Assembly: GCA_003956705.1 (NCBI GenBank)
Contig: QZCP01000003.1
Location: 1 to 64,000 of the forward strand
DNA length: 64,000 nt
Direction of reading: 5' to 3'
Source: Brevipalpus yothersi
Taxonomy: Eukaryota > Arthropoda > Arachnida > Trombidiformes > Tenuipalpidae
Position numbers and translations under genes: made by a program. Positions 25,428 to 43,050 of this stretch are shown piece after piece (the first letter of the stretch is position 1; each line of letters starts with the position of its first letter). Below the pieces are notes generated by a model. The model was not told the origin of the DNA. It ran no database searches and worked only from the letters and a program-made list of their open reading frames with translations.

Positions 25428-28379
25428 AGGCCAATTTTATCGGATACATGAGGCAAAATCGAAAATCTAGAGGCACACTTTCTACAGCCTCCATGGAATA
25501 TGTTTTATATGATTTCGACCATCACAAGGAGAGAGGGAGAGACGATATTTGCATTCAAATGCTGAATACTGTGATTGTATTAGCTTAGTGTATAGTTGCC
25601 TTCTGATGGGCAAGAGGAAATGATGTAAGCAAGATTGAATAAAATAAAGCAAATTATGTGCAAAAGAAGGAGAATAGAGAATAAGAGAATAGTGAAATGG
25701 GTGGCCAGAATAGGCATAATTTATTCACTTCAGAAAAGCGTGGTGAGAAAAGAGAAATCAAATGAATTATACACGTATACATATACTCTAACAAATTCAT
25801 ATCTGTTAATCGAAGTTATCTCAGATTTCAATTGAAATATAACATTGTGAACATTATTGATTCTCGAAAGATGTATGGAGAATAGAGGGGGAGAGAGAGC
25901 GAGAACTACTCATTTGGTATCCATTCTGATGGTATCCATTCTATCTCTTTAACAATGTAATTCCGAATGAATAGAGGAAGTAAAAGGATGAGGATCAATA
26001 AAAGTCCAAGAGGCTGGTAGTATCGTTCAATATGTTACTCGAAATGATCGTCATGAGTATATCATGTGATGGTAATCACATTCTTCAGGATAACTTGGTA
26101 CAGTGAATGAGTTTTTGTAGAGAAGGAGAGAAAAAGAGAGAGAAAGAAAGAAACGGCAAAAGTTTGATTCTACTTGATCTATTCATTGAAAGCTGGGGTG
26201 TTATATTCTGGATAAATGAGGCTGTAAATCACTTTTTATGGTAATTTGAACCATTTACTTTCTCAAAAATCTAACTGAATAAGTCCTTGTACGATGATCT
26301 TGGCGGTGGATGGAATTGAAAAGAAGATGGAAATAAGATCGACCGGAGAGTCATTTGATGATAGAAAATTGAGAGATGAAGAGTTCACAAATACTTATTT
26401 TCAACCATAAGAAGAATGGTTAACTGCTGTTGATATGTGTAATTCAAATAGAAGCTAATTATCTGAGCCTTCTCGAATAGGAAAATAGATTATCCACCTA
26501 AGATAGGTCTTGCCAATTTTGTTAGATTAGGAACATTGGAAACGGAATCACCACCCTGGATAGTAGTATTGGCCACACATTTTACGGTTTTACCTCTGTC
26601 TTTCTGATACAATCATGAGTCTCAACTGGAAATTCGGAGCCCAGGAAATAGATTCATGGTAATTCGAATCATTCTATATCCATTGATGGTAGCTAATTTT
26701 ATCATAGTTGGGTGATTATTCCCATGATTGGAACCAATTTGCATAATATATTCGATATTTTTCGAGCAGCAAATTGTGTGTAAGTTTCTCTATCTCTCTT
26801 TCTCCATCTATCTTCCAATTCTTTGATATACAGATATATATGTACGAGTATTCTACTTGTTAAATGTTGGATATACTGTCATGGAAGAATCAAAGGAAAT
26901 GATGATATAAAACAACAAGTTTTCTTTTCCTTTCCTCTTACTCATCGATAATCGAATAGCGATTCTGTCATCATTCAAATATCATCAAGTAATCCAGTGA
27001 TCTCTGTTTGCCAGTATTGGTACTTCTTTTTCCGAGAATAAATTCTCTCTCCCTCTCCATCATTCCATAGAGATTTGTATTCCTCTTCTTCTCACTGCTA
27101 ATACTGCGTATGTAGCTGGTAGCATTCACTCTATCTTTCCGAAGAAGCTGTAAATAGTTTATCTTATTACCAGACTGGTACAGATAAGTTAATCAACACT
27201 CGGTGCAAAATAAGAAACCTTTTTCCAAAGAAGAAGAAGAAGGCAAGGAAGAGGAGGATAGTGAGATTTCACTTTTGGGTAGCTAGATAAGATAAAATAG
27301 TGTCAGGTGAAAGTTGTTTTTTCTGTTTTCTAATATGGTGAATGTAAGATGTTTTTATCACACTCTTTTCCCAATCTTTTCACAGAATTTTCATAATCTG
27401 CTGAATCAATTTCATCCAATTCAATTTGCTGCAATTGAATGTACGCATATTACATTCACATGTAATGATTGGACAATTCTCGTGAAGCAATACATGTATT
27501 TCAGTGAAAATTGGCCTAACATAAAATAACATACGTTCTTTTTAACTTTTGAAGATTAATCTCGAATTTAGAATTGTATATAGTTCTTCGACACCTGCTG
27601 AAATCTGACCTTTTCAAACTCTAACTGAACAGAATTCTGATGTGGAATTTTGAAGAAATTTGAACAGATGATCATAGATCCTTGAGGCTTTGAAGAGATG
27701 AAAAGATCGCCTATCTGATCGTTACCATTGCTTCATTATTGGTTGATATGAGTTTTTGAAAGAGTGCAAACTTTTATGATATGGATTCCCTGTAACTGCT
27801 ATTTGGTCATGATTCTGGGAAATCAAAAAATAAAAGTATATCTGATTTTGAAGAAAAATTTCTCTATGCTCCAATCATTCGTTTGTAAGAACTCAAACAC
27901 CCTCGAGGCTTATACTTTTTATTTGAAGTATTCACTATAACTTTTCTAAGTGAAACCTTATAACAATAAAGCATCATCAAATTGATCCTTCTTCTGATGT
28001 TCTATAAAAATGATAATAATTTTAATGAAGAAAATAGATTGAAATAATAAAGTCAATTTTTATCCATACGAAACGCAATCAAATTGTGCCCAAAAGGCAT
28101 CACTTTAACAGACTTTCGTAAACTATTTCACAATAGACTGGAAAGTAATAGTATACTGATTTACTCACTGATCAAAGGTACACCAAGATTGGATCTTGAG
28201 CAAAAATAAAAGAAAAAAAGAAAGAGAGAAAGAGAGAGATAAAAAGATTCATGCTCAAAACATCAACTGTGAACAGAATTCTCTCACTCATATTATCCAA
28301 TGGCTAAATCACATTCAACCATTAAATCAATTCTTTTCTCAAACAACATCATCACTTCTCCTTAATCCAAACAAAAGAT

Positions 28380-28825
28380 ACAGACTCTTCCATGCTCACA
28401 TCCTTTCTCCCTCTCTTTCTATCCTATCACCATCAGCCACCCTCATCCACAGCATCCAACCGCCTTCAAACCCTATACGCCGCCTCCCCTCCGATCCGCA
28501 TCTTGCTCACGCACATCTCCTTTCGGATGTTGCTGCTACTCTTCCTCTTTCATCATCTCTATCATTTGCCAGTGAAGTTTGTGTTCAAGGTGTGAAACTT
28601 TATCATGATGTTGGTGATAAAAATTCAATATCTATAGAGAAAGTTCAGTTTCAAGTTTTACTCCTTGCGCTCATGCATACAACTGCACTTCTTCTCGTTC
28701 AGTGGGAAAGCTAACTTTCGGGGGATCACTCGGAATACTTTTTGTTCTGATGCATAGTATCAGCTGGTTTAACAGTGTATTTGTTTGCAATTGATTGTGT
28801 TTCGGACGAAAAGAAAGGGTTCAAA
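28380..28825 (+). promoter_or_regulatory. Candidate promoter / 5' UTR of the Drgx-like gene
   Basis: A GC-richer block (about 28430-28530) is followed by initiator-like TCAGTT near 28647 and TCAGTG near 28698, 130-180 bases before the start codon. This is motif-level evidence only. Confidence 0.25.
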
Positions 28826-33821
<4,996 letters not shown>

Positions 33822-34123
33822 TCTGTACATTCATGATGTTCTTTTCTTTTCTTACTATAAAAAATGGCTATCAAATTTTTGGCCTCTAAGATTTAATGAT
33901 TGCCCAAAATCAGTCATAACTTTTCCAATAGTTGAGCGTTTTTTGGCGCTTTCTATTCATTATGCCATTAAGTCAGTTATAATTTGATGAGATTTTGGCC
34001 AATTCTTATTATGAGAATCAGCAGAATTTCTTGTTATGCACCATACAAGCATAGGTATAATCAGTTGGAATTCGACTGATCAACCTAAACTATGTGATTG
34101 TATCTCTTTTTCTCTCTATTTCA

Positions 34124-34129
34124 ATTAAA
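34124..34129 (+). terminator. Candidate polyadenylation signal of the Drgx-like gene
   Basis: ATTAAA about 300 bases after the stop codon; motif evidence only. Confidence 0.25.
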
Positions 34130-36440
34130 CAAAGTTCAATGATCATCCCGATTTAGATCATTCATTCGTGATCAGATACCGATTATTCGTGAAATTTACG
34201 GTGAATCGTTTTTGATTTGAACAGTCAAAGAAAAGGGATTAATTGTAATTCAGTCTCTCTGCTAAATATTGGGAATGAGTAGAACTCTTTCGACCTTATA
34301 ACTTTCTGAGTATCACAATACCTCAGTAATTCAGAAAGAATGTTGAGACATTTTTGATTCTGAACCTTGAATTAAATTCAAACTTTCTGAACATCGATTG
34401 AGTTGTATCGAGCTGGGTTTTAAGAATTCCAATAGAGTGGCAAAACTTCAACCACTGTTTTCATAGCCAATTGGGCTTCAATTCTTCATGATAACCCATT
34501 TTTTGCTTTCAAACAGGTCAAAGTCTTATATGTGTGTGTGTTGTTTAAATTGAATTTTTCATCCAATCATCTTTTTCAGGCTCTTTCATAAATTGAATTC
34601 CGACACAAAATTGCTTCAATTGACTGAATCAAGAATTTTGTTCTGTTTTCTTTTCTTTTCAAAGCTCTTTTCACTCTGTGTGTATGCTGGCAAGCAAAAT
34701 AATAAGATGAAGAAGAAACAAAATCGTCACAATAAAGTGCATTCTCAAACAGAATAAATGATCGAGCACATGTCAACTTGAAAATTATATTATACGATAC
34801 AAGAGATGGTTTGAGAATAATCATTCTATTTCGTGAAAGCCCATCAGAATATTATCAGAATAGAGACAAAATCCAAGAAGAACTTTACTTCTAAATTCGA
34901 TTCTTATCTTCAAATTTCCGAGAATTCATGGGCTATATTTCATTTTCTTGTATCAGCAAATTACCATATACACATGGTAAGCAAAAACACTTATTTAAGT
35001 TCACATTCTGATTCTGATACACATCACAAAATGAGGGTAAATTTAGATTGATTTGATGACTTTTCCCTGATGATCATAATCAAAAAAGTTGTGGAGAATG
35101 AAAATCTCTTCAAAAGAAGCTCAACCAATCGGTATTTACAGTTAGTTTTTAGAAGAATACTAACTTCTGGGAAAGCTCTATATCCCCTAGCTTAATAAGT
35201 TGATCTATTGGATTGATCATTGAAATATTGCACTTTGTCGATGCTTGGTTCTGCTAATTTTTCTCAATTATTCTAAAAATGGATCTCAAACCATTAACAA
35301 CATTCCAATGAACATATGTTCCCCAATAACAAACCTATGCTTTATACCGATGCTTTCCTCAGAGAAAGGACAAAAGGCTTAACATATCGATGGAGGCATC
35401 TCGATTTCACCTTCTTTCCACAATTTTTCATGATGAAATGTTCCTGCATATTTTAAGAGTGAGAAAACTCAATATGCAAATCGAATAACTTCTATCGTTG
35501 GATTATGAATTGAACTAGCGCTCAATCAGCGAAATTTTGCCCAATTTTAGCTCTCAATTTCTTGGAGTAAGAAACAAACTTAACCAATCTGATGTAAGTA
35601 TAAGCAATAATGTTGCTGTTGAAAGAGGAATATATTTATTGAACTTCCTCGAAATCATCACCTCAGCAAACCTATAGGAACTCTGTGGAGTAAAAATGGA
35701 TTCAAAAACATCGAAATTTTCCCTACATTCTGCATTTTTCCTAGAAGTATTCAATCAGTCAGTTACTCAACAAATTTACATCCATTGGAATAGCATATTT
35801 TATTTTCACTCTTGTTCTCCATATACAACCTTCATGGTAGTGCCAATCATTCAGGGAGAAGTAAGCTCATCTTTTGACTTGCCTACTGAATATTTTGAGC
35901 GCTCAAGATGTCATATGGAATGAAGAAAAACGTTGAATTGTATCAGAAAATCAATCCAACGGAAAGTTTACGGTGAATTAGATGCAACATTGATTCACGA
36001 TTTGATTGATCACCTTGACTGGTGGAAAATTTTCATACCAAAACAGTTTCCATCGATAAACTCTTTCTTTCATCACTTCCACCTTCATCACAACATTTAT
36101 TTCTTCTCTTGTAACTTGCATCACATATCCCTCAGGACTTAAATGTCCTGCTACATCCTCTCTCTCACATCCGAATTCGGTAGTTTGCTCGTGATTCGAA
36201 ATATTTTGCATTCAAGATTGGATTGTGAATGAAGGTGAAGACATGAATTTCCATGAAGAGAGAGAAGAAGAGAGAGGAAGAGAGATCAATAGGGATAGAA
36301 AATAGCTTAAAGGATGCATGAGGACAGAATGACGAAAACAAATGGATGGAGAAATGGAATGGCGATAAATAGGATGAAGAATCAATGAGATCGGAAGAGA
36401 GCGAAAGCAACAGCCAAAGATGGAATAGGGAAGCGTGTAA

Positions 36441-36443
<3 letters not shown>

Positions 36444-36496
<53 letters not shown>
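36444..36496. repeat. (GA)n microsatellite
   Basis: Perfect GA run in intergenic DNA. Confidence 0.93.
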
Positions 36497-36499
<3 letters not shown>

Positions 36500-39400
36500 A
36501 AAAAGAATGGGTTTATCGATTTATCTTCTCTGAGGATATACTCTTCTAATATGCTTTATCTTCATCTTCATTGCTTCTTTTATTCTATTTAGTTTTATTC
36601 TCTCTTTCCTCCTTTCTATCTTGCTATTTCTTCTCCAATTGTCTCCAGGTTCATCTCATTGTTTCTTTCTACACACCTTTGCCTCCAATTGTATTTACAT
36701 GATTAAATTGCTTACCCATCTCTTACAATGGGTAACATGTTTGCTTTGGTAACACTATGATTGAGTTGTGAAGCAAAATCAACTTGTCAAAATCATCCTA
36801 ATTTTCTGGTGAAACTATTGCCTAACTTTTGCCACATTCACTCTATCTTACTCTCTTTTATCAATAGTACCGTTATTTGAGTGGATGTTGATTGAGAAAT
36901 TACTTGCCGATTTGAGGTGTATAATGTGGACAAAAAAGTGAGCTTGAACCAATAAACTCATTCATAAACCTTACTGATTTGATGTGCTTTAAAATTGTGC
37001 GTGTGTGTGTATATCTGTTTATAGGCAACACATAGATTTCACCATCTTATGGAGAAAAAATCCTTCCAATGATACCGAAATGACTCTCATGTGTAACTTG
37101 AAAATACATCTTTCTATTCCAACAAAATTGAAAGTGATTATCTTTGAGGTTTTGATGACAATTTAATTCAGATTAATGGAGTCAGTAAATTTTTGTAGAG
37201 CTTACCATCCGGTAAGGTTGAGTGAACGGTAAAGTACAGTACTTCATAAATACCAAGAGAGAAAGAGAAAGAGAGAGAGAAGAGGCTTCATCTAGTGCAC
37301 ATCTCATCTCGATTATCCAATGGGAATTGGGAGGAAAGAGAGAGTAGAGTCTCGGGAACATCATTAACTAGATATTGATGATTGTTTGAATTGCATTCGA
37401 TCTTGTTGGTTAAATACTTGTAGAGCACTATAGAGCCTAGGTGAACATTTGATTTCGAATATCGCCAAAGCAGATTGAACAAAATCCCTGGTGAACTTTC
37501 AGAACTTTGGTACGAATTCTTTTTCTATAAATTTCAGATGAAAGATATTGCTACTGGAGCATATGAATTGGGAGTCCATTCACATGATACATGAAGTTGC
37601 TAAAATTCTGACTGTAATTTCATCTCTCACTGTAGCATTCGGACCCAAAATTTGGAATATTTTCTAGCTTTCACAGAGAAAAGGGAATATCGATCAAATC
37701 TAGGGTCCTAAAGGCTTCACCAAGATAGTTTGCTCTCCTCTCTGCCTTCTGGTGTCCTAGTGGAATAAATGGTCCTGATCGGAGAGAAGAAGAAGGAGAA
37801 GGGATCATGAGTTGATGAGCGATCATGACATGAGTGTGAATAATAGCAAATTATTCATGTTTGATCAAATTAATGTGCTCGACTCCTCCTTTTCTCTTTC
37901 TCTCCAGAGAATGTATTTACCCTTGCTGATCACTAGAGAGAGAGAGAGAGAGACCATCAGGGAGAAACTTTCTGACCATTTCCGAATCTGATAAATTATG
38001 CTTCTTAAGCCATTTGTGTTTTTTGGATTTTTTTTTCTACTAGAATATTGGTGGTTCAAACTGAATGGGCTGGAAAGCTCTCAAAATTGGCCAGCTATGA
38101 TGATTGTTGTTGAGGGAAACATTGGACATTCACCCATAGACACAGAAAACATGGACACAATCTTTTTCTTCTCTCTCTCCTACTCAGCTCAACAACATGC
38201 TGACCGGTAATGTCACTTCCGGTCAGTTTTCTTCTCACCATATTTGAACTGTTGGATTGTTCCATCAATGGTCAAGTTTATCTCTTTTTTAGGGCCCAAA
38301 AATCTTGCTCATAACCATCAGTAGCATCATCATTAACCAAGTGAGTTTGAGTCAAGCCCACTGATTCACTTTATTTCATATCCTTGAGCTACAATTTGAG
38401 TTGACCACTGTCCATACTTGTTCAAGTCTCACACCATTAATTCTGGATAAAGTTCATCTCATCAGACGTTGATATACCAACTCTTGATTTGATGTTAAGT
38501 CAAAGCATAATCCATTCTATCCTCCACCCTCCCCTCCGATTCCATCATGATTTGTATATAGCTAACGGTAAATGGTCAAGACCCTATAAATGTAGGAAAC
38601 AAAAGATAATAAGATGAAAATGAACGAAATAAGTTGTGCTAACATTGTCTCCACTTCTTATTGGGCTGCAATTGATTATGATGTTGAGAGGCAAATGATC
38701 CGAATGATGGTGAAGAGACAGAGAGAGAGCAGAGGACTCAAGATGCTGTTATACTAAATCATTTGATATTCAGTTGACCTTATCATCACTAATGAAGGGA
38801 AATAGTAGAGCATAATAAAAGTGATTACGTGTTCCGAGAGCAGAATAAGTAAGATAATCTGCCTTTTTTCTCTCTCTCTGTTCATCATGCTGGGAGACAA
38901 TCTTGTTCATCATGTATAAAGTGTAGGTGTTGGTGCACAGAGAGGATGGAAGAGATTTTTTTGCATCAATCCATATGAGCTACTGAAAGATGATAAAAAA
39001 TTGTCCAAAGTAGAATATTATTATTATTATTATTATCATTATTCTATGAAAGCTGCTCAAGTTCTGTAGTGATTCATATGGTGAAAGTCACGTGTAATTG
39101 GTACATTGTTCTTTGTAAGAACGGCTTTTAATAGCTCATAATTTTAGCTCCCAGTAAATCATGTTGATTACCATTTAATCACTGCTGTGAATATTTGGTT
39201 TTTTTCACTCACCTTTCACAGTAGCATGTAAGCATATTAAGCTTTTCATTTTTGAGAAAGAGAGAGAGAGAAAGAAAACAGTTTCAATGAAAAATAACTC
39301 TCATTAGCATTTCATAACTAGTGATATATATACACATGAAAATTACGCGGATATATATGTTTAAATGCGACAAAAAAATGAAGAAAAAAACTTGAGGGCA

Positions 39401-39501
39401 TCAGTAAGCACAGTAATTGATTATTATCATGAAAACAAATGAGCGATAAATTGGACCAGGTTTTCATGAATTGGGAAATGAGTAGAAAAAATACACACAA
39501 T

Positions 39502-39882
39502 TCATGAGGATGATGATGAGGATGATGAAATAATTTTGATACTCTTAGCTCCAGGATATTGAGTCATTCCAACCATCATCCAAGCTGAAACGGTTAACGG
39601 AATCATCAATTCATGTTCCCCTAAACGATATCCGTAATTCATGAAAAGTGAGAGAAGAAAAGAGATTGCAGCCACCAAAATATAGAGAAATTCTTCTTGA
39701 TGAGCACCAAAGAATGCCAATAATAGAGTGACATATGTGAATATTGTCCACACAATTTCTTCCATTGCTAAGTCTTTGGCATCTTGAAATGTTTGCACAG
39801 TCAAGGTGACCATCACAATTGAAGTACAAACGATTGTTGCCCATTTGATGATGGTAAAAACTATGTCTCTAATAGGTGCCAT
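39502..39882 (-). CDS. Small four-helix membrane protein of unknown function
   Basis: A 126-residue single-exon frame starting at ATG 39882 (Met-Ala-Pro-Ile-Arg); an in-frame TTG seven codons upstream is not a likely start. Four hydrophobic segments are visible at about residues 7-30, 39-58, 62-83 and 92-112, with short charged loops between them (Gln-Asp-Ala-Lys-Asp; Gly-Ala-His-Gln-Glu-Glu; Tyr-Arg-Leu-Gly-Glu-His-Glu). The tail ends in eight serines coded by TCA/TCC codons. The regular hydrophobic pattern argues for a real gene, and its size and topology resemble small tetraspan proteins. I do not recognise the family and propose no function. There is no nearby partner gene. Confidence 0.5.
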   Translation of the reverse strand: MAPIRDIVFTIIKWATIVCTSIVMVTLTVQTFQDAKDLAMEEIVWTIFTYVTLLLAFFGAHQEEFLYILVAAISFLLSLFMNYGYRLGEHELMIPLTVSAWMMVGMTQYPGAKSIKIISSSSSSSS

Positions 39883-40571
39883 CGATAATAGTGGACACAG
39901 CAAATTGATAATGAAACTGCTAACTTATTTAAATAATCAAAATACTGGTTACATGTGTATATATCAATTGGAATGTGAGTTTAGGGGGGAAAAAATTGGA
40001 AAAAATTGATCAATGGATGAAAACAATGAATTCTATGAGATTCGTTAGGCATGAAGCAATTTAGCCGAGGTTTCATAATGAAAAGATTATAATCATTCTT
40101 ATTATTATCCAAATGAGAGAAGGTGATGGGAATAGTGTTTTTTTTGTGTGGAATAAAATCTGATTCATTTTGCAATGTATTCTCATGATGGAAAGAAAAT
40201 CTATTACTACATTATGGATTCTATCGAAGTGGAAGCTGACTTAACACTAATGAGATTGAAAGATATTATGTCTAAAAAATAGGTTTTCACAATTAAATTG
40301 CATCGTAATCAGGTAAACTGATGCACAAGATTGGTTGAAGTTTTGGAAAGTATCTCCAGAATACCGATGGGCTGTAAAGCCTCCACGGAAAACGTTGCTG
40401 TGTGTATATGAGTGTAAGTGTATACATGGTAAGGTAGTTAGCATTGGGATGAACTAAATTTTGCTTATGAATTGCGTGAACAAGATAGACAAACGTCAGA
40501 CTTTATCAAATTTAGAGCGTAAAATGAAAGCTCCAAGGTAATCATATTAGGAATACATCATGATGAAGATG

Positions 40572-40574
<3 letters not shown>

Positions 40575-40638
<64 letters not shown>

Positions 40639-40644
40639 TCTCTC
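40575..40644. repeat. (CT)n microsatellite, interrupted
   Basis: CT run with two single-base G interruptions. Confidence 0.93.
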
Positions 40645-41683
40645 ACTTATCACTTTCTCTTTTCGCTCTTTCATTCACTTTCTTGTAACCAATTTTCTTA
40701 ATTACTCATCATTAATTATTCATGAGTCGGAAGAAGGATGAGGATTTCGAAGAGAGAAGGAGCGAGAGAGCCAAAATATACCGTTAGATATTGCTATGGA
40801 GAGCTAAAAAGATGAAGAAACGAAGATGCTGAGAAAAATTTGATCAAAAGACCATGATGGAGTTTCATTTCTCGAGAGACATGGAATCTTTAGGGATGGT
40901 GAGCGAAGCTAAAGTTACTTGAATTGCCAATGACTTGCATGTGTAATTAATTTAGTGATTATTTAATCCAATTGGATTTGGGAAAGTGGGAGAGAATAGA
41001 GCGAAAAGAAAAAGGAATAAGCATATGAGAAGCTGAATGGTAAGGCCAAAGATCTGATGGATAAAAAAAGCGTTCCCATTCAATTTGTTCGAGTGGATTA
41101 GATTCAAATCATTTTTCCATTTACCTCTCATAAGTGTGTATATGTACACACACACACATACACACACACATCAAATCATATGGTCATTATGAAAACTCAA
41201 GAGCTTTCATAGGCTCTCATTTGAATAGAAAAATCGGAGGGCAAACTAACTTCTAGATCATTTGCACAATGCTTGGCTGAAAAGAAGCGCTAAAAATCGC
41301 GACTCAATCGCGATATACATGTAAATATGTGAACTGCATGGAGACATAGTTGAAGAGAATAGTTAACGCCGGGATTGTGTCCAAAAGCAAGTGGCAACCA
41401 GTGGATTGGATATAGAAGGAATTAAGGAGATGGAAATAGGCGAAAAGAATGGGCATCCGAAGTGCGTATCAATCGTGCCTCTTGAATGAAAATTTTGTCA
41501 GGCCACGCGTCCATAACGGTACTCGTGTCAAAACACAATGGGAGAGGGCATAAAATGACTTGAAAAGCAGCTTGATGGCAAATAGAGTGCATTCTCGGTG
41601 GTCGCCTTTTTTTCGTGTGACTTTACATCTATTCATATGTTCGTGTTGAAGTAGCTGTTTATTCACAGATCACATTCTGTGAG

Positions 41684-41688
<5 letters not shown>

Positions 41689-41754
<66 letters not shown>
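41689..41754. repeat. (GA)n microsatellite, last long tract before the IR array
   Basis: Perfect GA run of about 33 units. No comparable tract occurs from here to the end of the window. Confidence 0.94.
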
Positions 41755-41757
<3 letters not shown>

Positions 41758-42779
41758 ATTCATGTATATTGTGTGTGTGTGAGCAATGCAAATTCAAAAG
41801 GCTGGCTTGTTGAGGTTTTTTTACATGTTCGATGAGCGTAATGAGCTGGTTTACTCGATGAACATTCAGAAACTTTTGAGAATAAAATTCAATTCTCTGA
41901 AATATGGCCTACTCCTCATCACAAACGGTTGAAACTGAGATTAGAATTTCGAAACAAACTAAACCGTGTATGCATAGATAATGTCAAACAACTGTGAGTA
42001 AGATTCCTAAATTAATTTCAAGAAGGGCAAAAAATTTTCAATTCCTTATGTTGTTAGCTCATTTCTTTTTGATTCTTCCCTTTCCTTCTGAAAGCTTTGA
42101 TTGATTTAATTTGCTTCAGTAGAGCTACACAATAGCTACCACAAAATGTTATCCTCAATTACTTTGACACAATGATTTCATATTTTATACAAAGTTTCAA
42201 ACATCCTGATGGAGACAAGGTTCGTCTCTCATCGTTTTTAATGAAAATCTGAAATCTTTCTTCATTGCTTCAGCTTGTTAAAATGTTGCCAACAAAGCTT
42301 TATATAGCTTGGGAGTTTTTAGATGAAACAAATTTAGCTATCAAGAATCCGAAAATCATTAAAAATTGGACATCTATTCATTTTCGTGGACAATTATGTG
42401 GGAAGTTTGTCAAAGAATTTCTTTCAATGACTTGGAGATCGAAGAGTTTTCACTTCCTTACAGCAATTTAGTCGCCTAATGATCCAAGTTTTACCCCACA
42501 AAAAGACAATCATTCATAATGATAATCAAAGATCTGTGGAATCACAGAAAATTCGGTAATCTGTGAGTATATGTCTGCATTAAAATTACTCCTCACTTGA
42601 TATACTTGAACTTTAGTTTGATGTTTTGAAATTTTTTCTTCTTTTCAAAGATTCCATATGATCACCTATCGAGAAAGGATGAACTGGAAAATCTTTCAAT
42701 AGACCCACAAATTTGACAAAACTTGTAACATATTAAAACATATTAGAACTTTTTTCTTTTCAACTTATTCGTAGCATAT

Positions 42780-43050
42780 TCGCTAGCCTTTCTTCCCACT
42801 TTTTTTCCCCCTATTTGTTCATACTTACGCATGTGTAGTACAAAAAGTAATTAATATACGTTCCCCGGAAGCGGATGCTGCTTCACACATGCATTCTGCT
42901 GATATACGCACCTTACACGTTTGAGGTGTTTAAATTTTGGGCGATCTGATTTTTGATTATTAACACATTAATTATTATCAACACTTCAGTGGACATTAAT
43001 TGATTGATTTATTTGTTGTGAGCAAGTAGGTCCTACAAAATTCATTCAAG
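42780..43050 (+). promoter_or_regulatory. Candidate eEF2 promoter and 5' UTR
   Basis: The block contains a pyrimidine-rich stretch (about 42786-42815, resembling the 5' tract of translation-factor mRNAs), a CCGGAAG core (ETS-type) near 42866 and an initiator-like TCAGTGG near 42988. Position directly before the eEF2 start supports a promoter; the exact start site cannot be read. Confidence 0.35.

Larger units (their letters stand above)
23643..28825. other. Intergenic DNA between par-6/ush copy and the homeobox gene
   Basis: AT-rich, with two long GA/CT tracts and small GA runs. Short open frames show no family features. No gene supported. Confidence 0.6.
33822..39501. other. Intergenic DNA with the Drgx 3' flank
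   Basis: No supported gene. Short frames at about 35.7-36.1 kb on the + strand share one phase but are separated by a stop and match nothing I recognise. Confidence 0.55.
39883..42779. other. Intergenic DNA with two microsatellites
   Basis: No supported gene. A + strand frame near 42265-42471 has no recognisable feature. Confidence 0.55.

Noticed and set aside
28196..28714. 172-codon frame before the Drgx start
   Set aside because: The frame lacks family features and contains repetitive Lys/Glu and Ser/Pro stretches. More likely 5' flank or UTR.
35696..36142. Two same-phase + strand frames separated by a stop
   Set aside because: No recognisable protein features. It could be a very old relic but is not supportable.
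42265..42471. 68-codon + strand frame upstream of eEF2
   Set aside because: No family resemblance and no splice partners seen.
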